From NCBI GenBank assembly GCA_038501625.1, contig JAZAYU010000220.1, positions 620,001-684,000 on the forward strand: a DNA stretch of 64,000 nt, given 5' to 3'. The DNA is from Corbicula japonica. Taxonomy: Eukaryota; Mollusca; Bivalvia; Venerida; Cyrenidae. The notes beneath the pieces are model-generated. The model was given only the letters and a program-made list of their open reading frames with translations, made no database searches and was not told the DNA's origin. Positions 11,461 through 22,965 of the stretch are shown here, one piece after another; position 1 is the first letter of the stretch; every line of letters begins with the position of its first letter. The position numbers and the translations under genes are program-made.

Positions 11461-12890
11461 GAGGATGTTGTTTCAGTGAAATGGTATGAAAAACCACAAC
11501 ATTTAATTCCTTTCGAATTGCATCAAATATAATGATAAAAATATAAGAAAATGAACACAATAGATCTAGATAGCGGACGCAATGGTTATTCACTTACAAA
11601 TGTATCAGAGAACAAAAATGTTTTCACTCCTACGAATCAGATTCAATTTTGTTTGTGTGCTTTAATAAAATATTGATACACCTTCATTCTAACTTTATAC
11701 ATTCAATCAAATACTTTTGAAAATCTACATTAAGAACATATTAATCTCACCATAAGCAAACATGCAAACTTTTTTTTTTGGTTTTCTTAAACTTACCTAT
11801 ATCTTTACAATCTATCTTACCAGCTTAATATTTAAAAACTTTTTCTCGCTCACCTCTAATTAACATTCTATTCAGCTTGACGCACAAATATCTATGTCCC
11901 ACCGGGGGTTTGACATTAATGGAATAGATTGATAGATAGATTATCAAGATGAGAAGTGGAGCATGGATGGATGCAAGATTTCAAGAATTGGGGCGGTTTT
12001 GGTGAAGTTACACGATAATATACAACTTTCTGGCTAAAATCACCAAAAATATTGGCTGTCTCCGAAGTGGGTTCGAATAACACCACCGACCCCCCCCTCT
12101 GAATCCGCCTCTGGAAGAGAAACGGACATTCGGATTACTTCGTTATTGACCAGAATCAAAGTTCAAAGTTCACAAAATATACAATATTTTGTATTTCTAT
12201 GAGGTAGACATTGTCTTCCCGTTAACTAGATTTATTATAATAACAATAATGCATATTTACATTTCTGCTTTTTTGTATCGAGAGGTTATTCTTTGGGAAG
12301 TCGTTTTCATATGTTTTCGCGAAAAATAACAATTTTTTGGATAATTAAAAATTCGGATATTAAGAAATTGTTAATTTTTTTAACTACTTGTTAATAAACA
12401 GATTTGTAACCTGTCAAAATATTAAAATTTGATAAAAGGACGTTACGTTGAGGTGCCTTCTCTCAGTTTTCGTCAATTTTGCAAAGGGCTTTTCGCCTCT
12501 ATTTTGAATCATCTTTCACTTTTCAGCATAGTGTCATATAAAGTGTAAATACTGCTTATGTACCAATGGTGAAAATGAAAGTCAAAAGTTATATTCAAGA
12601 CTCAACTGTGCTTTATGAGTGGCCTCAAACATCAGGATCTAAAATGAATAAACACAAACAGGCAGATTCACGCTAACATAGATATTTTTAAATACTCTTT
12701 CTGCCCTCAGACCATTGTATTATGGAACCAGCTACCATCTGTCTGAAATGATCCTAAACGTTGCCTATATAGCAAAACACTGTTAACATGATTTTAACTC
12801 TTAACAGTTTCACCCATGTTTTTCTTTGACTTGTTTTTGTCATTTAAACCTTTCTTTCTTGCTATGATGCACACCTGCTAGTAATACTTT
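11461..12890. other. AT-rich region, no gene seen
   Basis: No splice-bounded coding segment is recognised. A C-rich stretch near 12090-12115 (ACCCCCCCCTCTGAATCC...) resembles fragments of common animal repeats but cannot be classified. Confidence 0.4.
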
Positions 12891-12894
12891 GTTT

Positions 12895-13990
12895 ATTTCA
12901 GGAATAAAATTTTGTGGCATCAACTCCCCATTTACTGATTTGCAGATTTCTTTCAAACTTTCATAGACATGAAGTTTAGATGGTTTTAAAGAAAAAAAAA
13001 TTTCCTGTAATTATTTTTTCCAGAGTTTTTATGGCCCTTTGTTTAGCAGAATGATCCGGAAGATAACCCCTAGACTCTTAAAGTTTCCCCCTAATACTCT
13101 TAAACTCACCAAGAAACCTCAGTTTGACCCCTATTTTAGCTATAAGGTCATATTTGCCTTAAAAATGGGGTGTTTTGGCTGTGAATTGGCTGAATACCCA
13201 ATAAAGTGAATACGACCTTGTTTGTTTATTGTAGTATTACAAATTTGTGGAACCAACTCTTCATTTACAATGTATGGATTTCTTTAAGATTTGCAAAGAT
13301 GATCAGGCAGGATGTCTAAATGGTTGAAACGATAAGGTGTTTTCCAGCAACCATATTACCATAATTATGTTTATTTTTTGTTAATTTCAGTTAAATAATT
13401 TTATGGAATCAACTCCACATTTACTAGTTATCTGGTGGATTTCGTCCAAACTTGCACAGATGATAAGGCAATACTCAATTAATTCCTATATTCTCATCCA
13501 TGCCTGCCCTCAAAATTCACTCTGCCCGAACATTTTTTATTTTGAAAAAAAAAAGCGACAAAAAAAATGCGTACATCAAAATTTACATTACGATTATGAA
13601 ACGGTGGAGTATGAAAACGCGTTATGAAACATTTAAGTGCGAATCGGCAATTCATAGTCAGCTTGACGCTTATTTATCTTTGCACTAAACAAGCGTTGTT
13701 AGAAACTGAGAATGATAAAAAAATTAAAACGCACCCACCCGCCTCATTTTTTCCCAAAATTTGGATGAGAAATGTAGTAATTAACTTTCTTTTGCCTAAG
13801 TATTGATGTGTATAGTGTTATGAAGAAAATATTTTTCTGCGTAGATGGTTGTTAAGGTAAGATATTTCCCAGCAACCATTTTTACCATAATTATGGCCCT
13901 TTGTTAATTTCAGTAAAAACATTTTGTGGCATGAACTCCTCATTTACTATCAGACTGATTTCTTTCAAACTTGCATAGATGATTAAATGA
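12895..13990 (+). repeat. Cluster of one interspersed repeat family (about four copies)
   Basis: Copies near 12895-13050, 13195-13370, 13388-13475 and 13845-13990 share TTTGTGGCATCAACTCC, TTTACT, GATTTCTTTCAAACTTGCA and ATTATGGCCCTTTGTTAATT. They are diverged and their boundaries are unclear. The short open frames inside are unrelated to known proteins. Confidence 0.6.
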
Positions 13991-13998
13991 AATTATGA

Positions 13999-14160
13999 CT
14001 GTGCCATCTGATCTGGATCAACAGTGTTCACCTCCTGGTCAGAAATAACCGAATGAAACTAAAAGTGAAGATCCTGATCAGATGACACAGATGTGCTGGT
14101 GATCTGGATCTACACTATTCCCCACTCAATAAGTATATATATATATATATATATGGAGCA
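13999..14160. mobile_element. GATC double-hairpin MITE, 5'-truncated
   Basis: It lacks the left end. The TATATATGG near the right end has expanded into a (TA)n microsatellite at 14134-14154. Confidence 0.75.
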
Positions 14161-14732
14161 AAGTTCTTTCATTATTTTATAGTTTCAGGTGCCACATTTT
14201 GCAAGATAACGAAGGCACTAAAAGTTTTGGAAGTTACACTAAAAGGGACAGTAGAACACCTATTTCCCCAACAAAGGATAGATTAATTCATTGGTAAGCA
14301 CACAATGTTTCAGAGCTTTTACCAAGGAAGAGATCTGCAATGAAAACTTACTTTGTCCAGTACTTTAAAATTCATGTAACTTTACATACTTTACAGTTCG
14401 TGTAACTTTATCCCTTTACTTCATGAGATATGGCTGTTTATCGAAGAGTCTAGTTCAAGATCATTGAGCACATTCTTGCTGTCTTTCAGATACATATTTG
14501 GAACAGCCTTATATGGCAAACTTTAGTATAGGGTTTTGATTCGGGCACTTGCCTGAGTGCAAAATGCGCAAACATTAACCCTAAAATAAAAATATGTTAA
14601 CACAGCATATATTCAAATATGCTACACAATGGCCTATAATCTGCATTTTTCTGAAAAACAACTACTAAATAATGTTTACACCAAATACAAATTTTCTGAA
14701 GTTTCAAAGTATTTATATTTATGATCCTGTTT

Positions 14733-14881
14733 TAGACCAGTATAGATCCAGATCAACCTGTACATCTGTAAAATCTGATCAGGGTTTGCTCTTTTCCCTT
14801 GGTAGATTCATATAGATTTATTTCTGACTGCGTGGATGTGCAGAATGATCAGGATCTATGGATATAAGGCATAATGGAGTG
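14733..14881. mobile_element. GATC double-hairpin MITE, degenerate fragment
   Basis: GACCAGTATAGATCCAGATC begins the first hairpin. The second hairpin is mostly deleted. Confidence 0.65.
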
Positions 14882-15164
14882 TTTTGATATGGTTGTGCTT
14901 TCAGATGGAGTGCTGTCAAGACCAAGAGAAAGATACTGTAAGTGTACTGTAACCAATTTTTACCACCATTAGACGTTTGTTTAACAGGCTTTCAGAAGGT
15001 CCTAAAATTCATAAGAAATCCAAAATCCAAACGATATGCTGATTTCCAGAAAAATGTAAAAAAAATTAACAAAATGCCATATTTTTTCATTGATGTTCCT
15101 GATGTTTACATTTGTTTTCAAAGCACATGGCTTAATAGTACATTCTTGTTACCCAGTTATTATA

Positions 15165-16550
15165 CTCCCACAAACGAAGTTTGAGGGGGTATATAGGAGT
15201 GAGCTTGACGGTCGGTCAGTCGGTCAGATTCTTTGTTTCCGGAAGATAACTCATGAAAGGCTCAACAGATTTAAATAATTTTTGGTTCACATGTGAAACG
15301 TCTTAAGATACAGGTCAAGTTTGATTTTGGGGCTGGTGGGGTCAGTGTCAAGGTCACTGTTACTAAAAATAGAAAAATGCTTTCCGGACAATTACTCTTG
15401 AAAGGCATCAACTATTTTAAAAATATTTGGTTCACAGGTGTAACATCACAAGATACAGGTCAAGTTCGACTTTGGGGCTGGTGTGGTCATTGTCAGTCAG
15501 TATTACTAAAAATAGAAAAATGGTTTCCGGATGATAACTCATGAAATACTTCACAGATTAAATCCTTTTTGGGGACATAGATGTAACATCAGAAGATACA
15601 GGTCAAGTTTGACTTTGGGGCCTGTGGGGTCAATGTCAAGGTCACTGTTACTTAAAATAGAAAAATTGTTTCTGGATGATATCTCATGAAATACTTCATA
15701 CTAGATTTAATTATTTATGGCACACAGATGTAACATAACAAGATACAGGTTAGGTTTGACTTTGGGGCCTGTGAGTTCAAGGTCAAGGTCACCGTTATTT
15801 AAACTTCAAAACTTCATAAATTCCACTGAGTAACTATAGCTTGGAATGAGATTCTTGAATGAAATTTTGTGTATTGATAGTTTTTGTGAAAATGACTTTT
15901 GGGATTGAAAGTAAGGCCTGTGGGGTCAAGGTCACTGTTACAAAAAATAGAAAAAATCTGTACATGCTCAATAACTTTAGTTCGGAATGAGATATTGTGA
16001 TGAAAATTGCTATATAGGTAGTGTCTGTGAAGACGCAACTTGGTATTGAAATTGGGTCATGGTCAGTGTTCACTGTTACTAAAAATAGAAAAAAAGGTTT
16101 CTGGATGATTTCTCATGAAAGGCTTCACATATATAAACAATTTTTTGCACACAGTTGTGAGATAAAAGTTAAGTAAAGGTCAGTGTTATTAACCTATTCA
16201 AACCATTTCTGATCAATGAATTTAGAAGGAATGAGAATGATATTGTGATGAAACTTGCTGTATATGTGGCTACTGTGAAGAAGACACTGGATTGAAAGTG
16301 GGGACACTTTGGTAAAGGTCACTGTTACTAAATATAGAAAAAACTTTTTATACTTTAGTGAGAAATGAGATATTGTGATCAAACTTACTGTATAGGTAGC
16401 TTCTTTGAAGACTGCTTGGGATTGAAAATAGGTGTGTGAGGTCAAGTTCAAGGTCACTAACCCATGTGTCCATGTTTCTAGTGTTAGTTACATTATGCCA
16501 TTGATTCAAAGCTTTCCCAGTTCAAGTATCAAGCACACATGTGGGGGTAT
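15165..16550 (+). mobile_element. Pearl-like element with ~145-bp tandem core
   Basis: It opens with TATACTCCCACAAACGAAG and GGGGGTATATAGGAGTGAG and closes with CACATGTGGGGGTATTT. Between these is a core of tandem units: the phrase AAGATACAGGTCAAG begins at 15304, 15449, 15593 and 15739 (spacings 145, 144, 146). More degenerate units continue to about 16460 and share TCAAGGTCACTGTTACTAAA. The architecture (short ends around a tandem core) recalls bivalve pearl and other Helitron/Helentron-related non-autonomous elements. It is non-coding. Confidence 0.65.
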
Positions 16551-16561
16551 TTAATCACTTT

Positions 16562-17506
16562 CAGTAGAATCCGCTTATTTGAATAGTCTATTTGTCAGGA
16601 TCCTCGATTCAATTAAGCGGAGTATCATAAAAAACGGAGCTTACAAATTCTCAGTTTCGTCAGTGGTGGGTGGGGTAATGCGCTCAGAAATATATTCTGT
16701 CATCATGTTTAATAAAATCCGGTTTGAAGATAACAAATACTATGTAAATGCGCTGTGTTTATGTTTGATTCTTTCGACTTTGCGCCGTTTCAAAAAATTT
16801 CATTTTGCCGACAGAGTCGACTCATTTTCTTTCGTAACTTTTCGTACCCGAAATTCACGATCTTTATCCGATTACTATACCACTATCTTTTCTTTGAAGA
16901 GTTGTTATCTCACTTGGGGCGCCAAAACGTTGAGTATACGATATTTTAAAACCCATCCTAAATTAAGATTCGTTTGCATGATCTAAATAACGTTCAAATT
17001 ATCGAGCAAGTATGGCAAAGTCTATTATTTTGTTATTTGATATTTTTCTGTTTCTTTCGTTTTAAGATTAATCTATTTTTTACGGGAATTTCCCGGTTTC
17101 CTGAAAACGTGATCATCTTATGAACGTAAACAAATGAAAATTCTCAATGCGGGGAAACCCGTTTTGTGACGTCATTGCTATAAATGTATACTGTAAACAC
17201 GATTATGCGTGCCAGTGAACGGAAGTCATTATGTAACACAGGTGATGAACAATGACAGATTTATCGAGTTTACCGATAATGCACATTGCCTTGGGGCAGA
17301 AACGTGTGAATTTCAAGTAGGATTAGCGTCGTAAGTCTTTGTAAGCTGGGAAATTGCTATCTTAATAAACGAAATGCATGCGGTGATCTATTCAAATAAG
17401 AGATTATTTATCATAGAAATAGATATAAATGGTTTTGTGTTTTAATATTCTACTATATTAAGCGAAATATTCAAATAAGCCCTATTCAATTAAGTGGAAT
17501 GTACTG
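16562..17506. mobile_element. Pogo/Tigger-like non-autonomous element (tentative)
   Basis: The left end is CAGTAGAATCCGCTTATTTG. The complement of the right end is CAGTACATTCCACTTAATTG followed by GGGCTTATTTGAATA. CAGT plus TTATTTGAA-type termini are typical of pogo/Tigger elements. TA follows the right end but not the left. A 135-codon open frame inside (16579-16986) has no transposase motif. Confidence 0.5.
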
Positions 17507-17754
17507 TAATTCTAGTATTTGAACAAACATCAGTTTAAGGCAATAATAACAACACTTTTGATTTCTATCAATCTATTACAACTCTGGTTTCCAAGCAGAT
17601 AAACACAGTTTCTAGTGACTGAAAAATGTAACATTTTATTATCAAGTAACTTCATATATGTTAGTTAAATTTTACTTTTAAAGTATGTTGTCACAGGAAG
17701 TTGATAAATGTTTTATCAATTGAACTAACTTCTATATAGGATATAGCTAATATC

Positions 17755-17952
17755 CCATGGGTTAACAGTGTAGATCCAGATCAGCTGGCACATACCATTT
17801 GATCAGGATCGACATTTTCTTTATGACTCGCTGGGTTATTTCTGACCAAGAGGCGACTAGTGGATATCCTGATCAGACATCTTATATGTGCCAACTGATC
17901 TGGATTGATGCCGCTAAAAGATGAGAGACCAGTACCACTATATATGGAGTAA
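17755..17952. mobile_element. GATC double-hairpin MITE, diverged copy
   Basis: Both hairpins are recognisable. The right end reads CTATATATGGAGTAAATGG and the left TTAACCC end is lost. Confidence 0.75.
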
Positions 17953-17961
17953 ATGGCTTTA

Positions 17962-18180
17962 TAGCTTCATATATACACATTATTAAACATGTGTGACCAG
18001 TGTAGATCCAGATCAGCTGGCACATATATGCTATCTGATCAGGATCTGCACTGTTTGCTTTTTGGTCAGAAATAACCTAACAAATCAAAAAGCAAACAGT
18101 GCAGATCCTGATCTGACAGCTCGGATGTTCCAGTGGATATGGATCTAGACTGTTTGCCCATGCTATGAAGGCATATTTGA
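17962..18180. mobile_element. GATC double-hairpin MITE
   Basis: Both hairpins and the centre GGTCAGAAATAACCTAACAA are present. It lies about 10 bp from the previous copy and the outer ends have decayed. Confidence 0.8.
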
Positions 18181-18276
18181 TTGGCTTTTTTAGACAGTTC
18201 CTTGATTTTTACATTTTAAATGTTACACAACAAAACACTGTTTGTTTTGGTAAAATACTTTCTGATAAGGATTTAA

Positions 18277-18909
18277 GGGCTTTCTACGCTCCTCCCAATC
18301 CTGTTCATCAATAAAAAGAAAATTATCAAAATCTCAATAATGGCAAAATGCCATTCAATGAAATTTTGCAAAAATGAATGTTACTATTGTATCTTTATTT
18401 TGCATACAGTAAGACACATAAGAAAAGTAAAGAAAACAAGCTAGACCTTAAAATTCCTTAAAATTCTATTTACATAAATTCACAAAAACAAAGCAATACA
18501 AAACGTAATTTTAAATTCCCACGTGACAGCAATGTTACCGACAAGAAAATGTTGTGTACTTCGTAAAAAACTTTCAGCTACTCAAAGAGAAATCAGTGAT
18601 TGTCATCCGTTTGCGCGACCAAGAAGCGACAATGAAATTGAAGGTCAAACACACTTTTACTAATATCTCGTAAAGTTTAAATATGTAAGTCACGAGGACA
18701 CAATACACATTTGGGCATTTAAAAAGATGTTTTGTGTTGTTTAGTTTTTGTGAATTTATGTAAATAGAAATTGAGGGAAATATTTAGATCTCGCTATTTT
18801 TCTTTTCTGTTCTAACATGTCTTACCTTCTGCAAAATAAAGATAAATTAATAACATACATTTGTGCAAAGTTTCATTTAACGGCATTTTGGGAGGAGTGT
18901 GGTAAGCCC
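18277..18909. mobile_element. TTAA-flanked element with ~200-bp inverted arms
   Basis: TTAA lies at 18273-18276 and 18910-18913. The termini are GGGCTTTCTACGCTCCTCCC and the complement of GGGAGGAGTGTGGTAAGCCC. The arms (about 18277-18490 and 18715-18909) share TTATTTTGCA, AAGACA and TATTTACATAAATTCACAAA. A TTAA duplication fits piggyBac-type insertion, but the sequence is unrelated to the GATC family. No transposase. Confidence 0.7.
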
Positions 18910-18913
18910 TTAA

Positions 18914-19378
18914 CTTGCTTCTTTTCATGCATATTTATGAATGTCCTTAACAATACACATTATTTCTTTTACTGTCTGAAAATTTGGTGAAATTTACATT
19001 CTTATTTTCCTTTCACTTTTGGGTAATAATAATGCAAATCTGGACCCATTTTCCAAATCATAGATGTATAATTATATTTGTACACAGAAAAACAAAAAAA
19101 TCATTATTGAGTCAAATTCATTCTATATCAATCACTGTAAATGAAAGATGAATACCTTGCATTTTTGCAAGGAATTTTTATTGTATCTTCATTTTCAAGT
19201 GGTTAAAAATTCAAACTATTAACATCTTAATCTGAGAAAATGAAACTAGATTTACATTTTGTGATTTTAGTCAATGTATGGAATAAATGTCTGTCTGTTT
19301 AATGAAAATGTGAATGTTATATTCTGAGTATATTTTTTTATCATTCTATAATTATACTTATTGATAACTGTTGCTTGT
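18914..19378. other. AT-rich 3' flank of the TRIM-like gene
   Basis: No gene or clear repeat is recognised. It would hold the 3'UTR of the minus-strand gene ending at 19379. Confidence 0.4.
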
Positions 19379-21046
19379 TTATTTGAAATCCAGGGTATAC
19401 ATATGGAGTTGTTCACGATCACTAATGTACAGTTTGTTCTCAGTGCTGGAGTAGGTAATGACCTCACTGTAATCATCTATTAGAACCTGGACCTTGTTGA
19501 GGTCTGCTGTTAACTGGTAAATGTTGCCTGTACGACGGCTACATATATACACATAGCCATGCTTGTCCACAGTAATACCCTCAGGCTCCTTTAGATCCTT
19601 GTCCTCGAAGATGGCCTTGACCTTCCCATCCAAGATCATACTGGTAACACTGTCCCTCTTACGGTCAGTTACATAAAGTGTTTGTCCATCAGGACTTACA
19701 GCTATTCCTGTCATGCCATGTGTGTCATCTGTGTGGATTGTTTTTATGATCTTTCCTGTCATCCTGAGTTTATCAATCCTGTCAGGCTGAACTCCATAAA
19801 TGTTACCTCCACAATGAACTATGCCAGTATACCAGCTATTAATATCATAAAGCTGGTTGGTTCTCTGTATGATTCCAGGTGCTGAAACTGTGAAGAACCA
19901 CATTTGCTCTCTAGCACCTGATAATGATACTGATACAGCAACCTGATCATCACTTACTGATGTCACGGACCAAATGTACTCTGCTTCAATGTCAATCTCT
20001 GAGGTCACCAGTTTACTGTTAGTGTCAATCACCTTAATAGTTCTGTTTAATTTGTCTAATGCAACACAGTAGTGTTCATGCATTATAATGAGACTATGTA
20101 TCAAAGGCTGTGTTTTATCTGTTAGAGTCTTTAAGTGAATATCTGATTCAAATCTGGCTGTTACTATTCTGCAGATCTCTGTTGTGGTTCTCATCATAGC
20201 CTGGATCTGTTCTGAAGGAACCAGTGTATAATGTTGTAATACAAGTTCCTCTTGCATTCTGTCAAATTGTTCTGGAAAACTCATCAATTTCTCCTGGCTT
20301 TGTTTCATGGCAATGAACAGTTCACATCTTTGTCCTGTGTTCTTTGCCACCATGTCACTCTTTATTTGATCAAAATCTGTTTTCATGTGATCCAGCCTAT
20401 CAGAAGCAGTTTTCAAACTGTCTTTGTTTCTTTTCTTAATAACTCTAATTTGTTTATCCATCTTTTTCTCAAGTTCATCAAAAAATCTGTTCACCTCGGC
20501 TCTCTGATGTTTTAGTTTTTGTTTAGCAAGTTTTCTCATTTCTTTGTTGGAATTAATATTTGCTTGTAACTTTTCCTCATGCTTGGTGAGTGCCTTGGCT
20601 GCTGACTTAATGTGTTCATTTAATTTCTTAAACGCTTTTGTATGTTTGAGGTCTTTGACAATGTCAGGAATGTGTTTCACTCTTTTACATTGACTATGAT
20701 CAGTTGCGACACAGATGTGACATACCAGTTAATCACACGTCTCGCAGAAGAGCTCTATCACTTTATTTTGGTGGATTCTGCATTTTGTCTCGCAGACATC
20801 GACAACTCTTTTACTGACATCAGTAGATATTGGCATCAAGTCATTTTCAAGCAGCACATGGTTTGCTAACGCTTTATGTTGTCGATGAATCTTGTAACAC
20901 GGTCTGCAAAGATATTCAGGGCAGTCCACACAGTAACCCTCGGCTATTACTACCTGTCCAGCTTGAAGACAAGGTTCACAGTAAATGTCCCTGACTTCAT
21001 CAGATGCTTCAACAATAGAACGACTGTATTGCCCTGACTTTGCCAT
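19379..21046 (-). pseudogene. RING-less TRIM-like (B-box, coiled coil, beta-propeller) gene with one in-frame stop
   Basis: Reading from ATG at 21046, a single frame runs 555 codons to the stop at 19379, interrupted only by TAA at 20729-20731 (codon 106). Residues ~20-62 are a B-box-1-like zinc module (CEPC ... CVDC ... CRPCYKIHRQH). Residues ~90-130 are a B-box 2 (CRIH ... FCETCD, stop, LVCHICVATDH), so the stop falls inside the second zinc site between ligands that are otherwise intact. A charged coiled coil follows to about residue 250. The C-terminal third has propeller-like blades (GIAVSPDGQTLYVTD, GITVDKHGYVYI), as in TRIM-NHL proteins. No RING finger precedes the B-boxes, so E3 activity is not expected. 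Families of this type are expanded in bivalves and often linked to immunity. It could be a recent pseudogene, a null allele or a sequencing error. Confidence 0.85.
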
Positions 21047-22594
21047 AGTAAATGCTTATTAATTGCTTTATTAATTTGTATTTTTCACTAATCCTCACGG
21101 TTAGTCAGTTAATGAGGAAATTGTATTCCAAATCACCCAACAACGTCAATTTTGTTAATTGAAGTTAAAAATTTGATACTTGCTTCATTTATTAGACACC
21201 TATTTGACATTAGTTTCATGTGTTTAACTTTCTTGTGCGCAGTTGTTAGACTCCTTATCAGAGAGTTTTAACCAAGGTTTCAATGATTTTCATTGTATTA
21301 ATTAAACAACTCTATCTTAAAAACTTCAAGATAATCTTTTTCTTTAAATATACTGAGTTTTTGAATTTAAAAATAGTAAAAGGTTATACTGCACCATTAA
21401 CCCAGTTTGTATGTAGTGAAATGACCAGTCTTTGTCTGAAATTTGGTTATAATGCATGTAGTGGGCTGATTTAGAATTTTTTAAATTCAAGGTTTTATTT
21501 ATTGGTGTTTACATTTCATATAATTAAGTAGGAGTCATGAAGTCACTGGCAGGCTTAATAATAATTTTCCTGAAGGAGAGTTGAAATTCAATGACACTTA
21601 TTTGGAAGCAACACAAACAAGCAGAGATGCCCAAATTATCATGATTTTTCGCATTATCAACATGTTTTAGCTTGGCGATTTTTTTTGCAGATATATGGCC
21701 CTTTGAATTTCTTTAAAGTATGAAATTTAACTGTAATATTCACTATTTCATAGTAATCTCCAGTTATAATTCAGTGTGTAACTTTTTGTGAAGCTTAACC
21801 TATATTATCAGGTTAACTACATTATCGTGCAGTTAAGTAACTTTGGTCATGCTCATACAGCATATTGTAGAACCATTTCTATCTGCACGTTTGAACAGCA
21901 TAAAGAAAATTTTATATAAGAAGCAGAACTTAGTTGCAGAGATAATATAAGCACATGCGTAAAAAGCGTATATATGGAGTAAAGGGTTAACTAAGTTATG
22001 GCTCTTTGATTTAGCTTTGATTAGTATGATATTTTAGCACCATTTCAGTGTCCCTCCAATACCCTAGGGAGCATTTATTGGTTCTTGTATCTCATATAAG
22101 ATCTAGAGCAGGTGTATCTGTGCCATCTGATCAGGATCTACACTATTCCCTTCTTGGTCAAAAGTAACTTAATAAAACTAAAAGGAAACAGTGTAGATCC
22201 TGATCAGATGGCATGTTACTATGTGGAGTGAAATAAATTATCACAATGGTTAAACTTGCTCAGAATTATGTTGGTATCTCTGGAGAGATGGAAAAAAAGT
22301 TGAAAAACATTAACATTGCAAATTTAATTTGATTTTTCTTGCATACCAGATAAGTATTTCCACATTATTTTAATGGGGAAGGAAAATCTTATCTTTTCCC
22401 GAGGGAAAAGATGACGTTTGCTTGATACATAAGTAACGTCACGTCTTCAAGTATCTGACATAATATATTCAAGTTAGTGACGTCATTTACAAAATAAGGT
22501 TTGTGTAAACCTCAATTTTACTGCGTAAGGAAACAAAAAAAAGGTTTGTGTACATTTACACAAATGTTATATACAGTTATAGGTATGCTAGAAA
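21047..22594. other. Intergenic region with GATC-MITE remnants
   Basis: An end fragment (ATATATGGAGTAAAGGGTTAA) lies at 21969-21990 and a partial GATC MITE at about 22100-22235. A short perfect palindrome, ATCTTTTCCCGAGGGAAAAG, lies near 22392. Nothing else is recognised. Confidence 0.5.
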
Positions 22595-22739
22595 AAGTAT
22601 CTTGAATGAGACATTCTGTAAAGATAGAAAATTATGTCACCTTAGGTGAACTGTTTTGGCCGGAAACTCTGCTGCAAAACAGTTCACCCTTGGTGACACA
22701 TTTTTCCATCTTCACCTCACACTCATGCAAGATACTTAT
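22595..22739. repeat. Long imperfect palindrome upstream of SAMD8
   Basis: The outer arms are AAGTATCTTGAATGAG and CTCATGCAAGATACTT. The inner arms are AGGTGAACTGTTTTG and CAAAACAGTTCACC, flanked by TGTCACC/GGTGACA. It may be a foldback MITE in the SAMD8 5' region. Confidence 0.75.
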
Positions 22740-22762
22740 AATCTGTAGTGGTGAGAACTGTT

Positions 22763-22965
22763 ATGTTTTCTTACATTTAATAACCATGCAAAGCTCTGAT
22801 GTATTTGTTGCAGATTGAGTATGATTAATCTTCTAGGTGTTGAAATCTGTAATGTTTTCTTGATCCAGATAAAATGCAGAGCTCTGATTTATTTGGTGCA
22901 AATTTGATTTATTAATAATTGTGTTATGATTTTTTTTACATAGATAAAAATGCAGAGCTCTGATG
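22763..22965 (+). repeat. Three tandem copies of the SAMD8 start-codon region
   Basis: ATGCARAGCTCTGAT occurs at 22786, 22874 and 22950 (spacing 88 and 76), each preceded by a T-rich ATGTTTTCTT- or ATGATTTTTT-type tract. After the first two ATGs the frame closes quickly (ATTTGA or ATTGA). Only the third leads into the SAMD8 reading frame. Copies 2 and 3 have an AG four to six bases before the ATG (GATCCAG, TACATAG) that could act as acceptors. Confidence 0.85.

Noticed and set aside
16579..16986. 135-codon plus-strand open frame
   Set aside because: It lies inside a pogo-like element, has no transposase or other motif, and has a composition consistent with chance.
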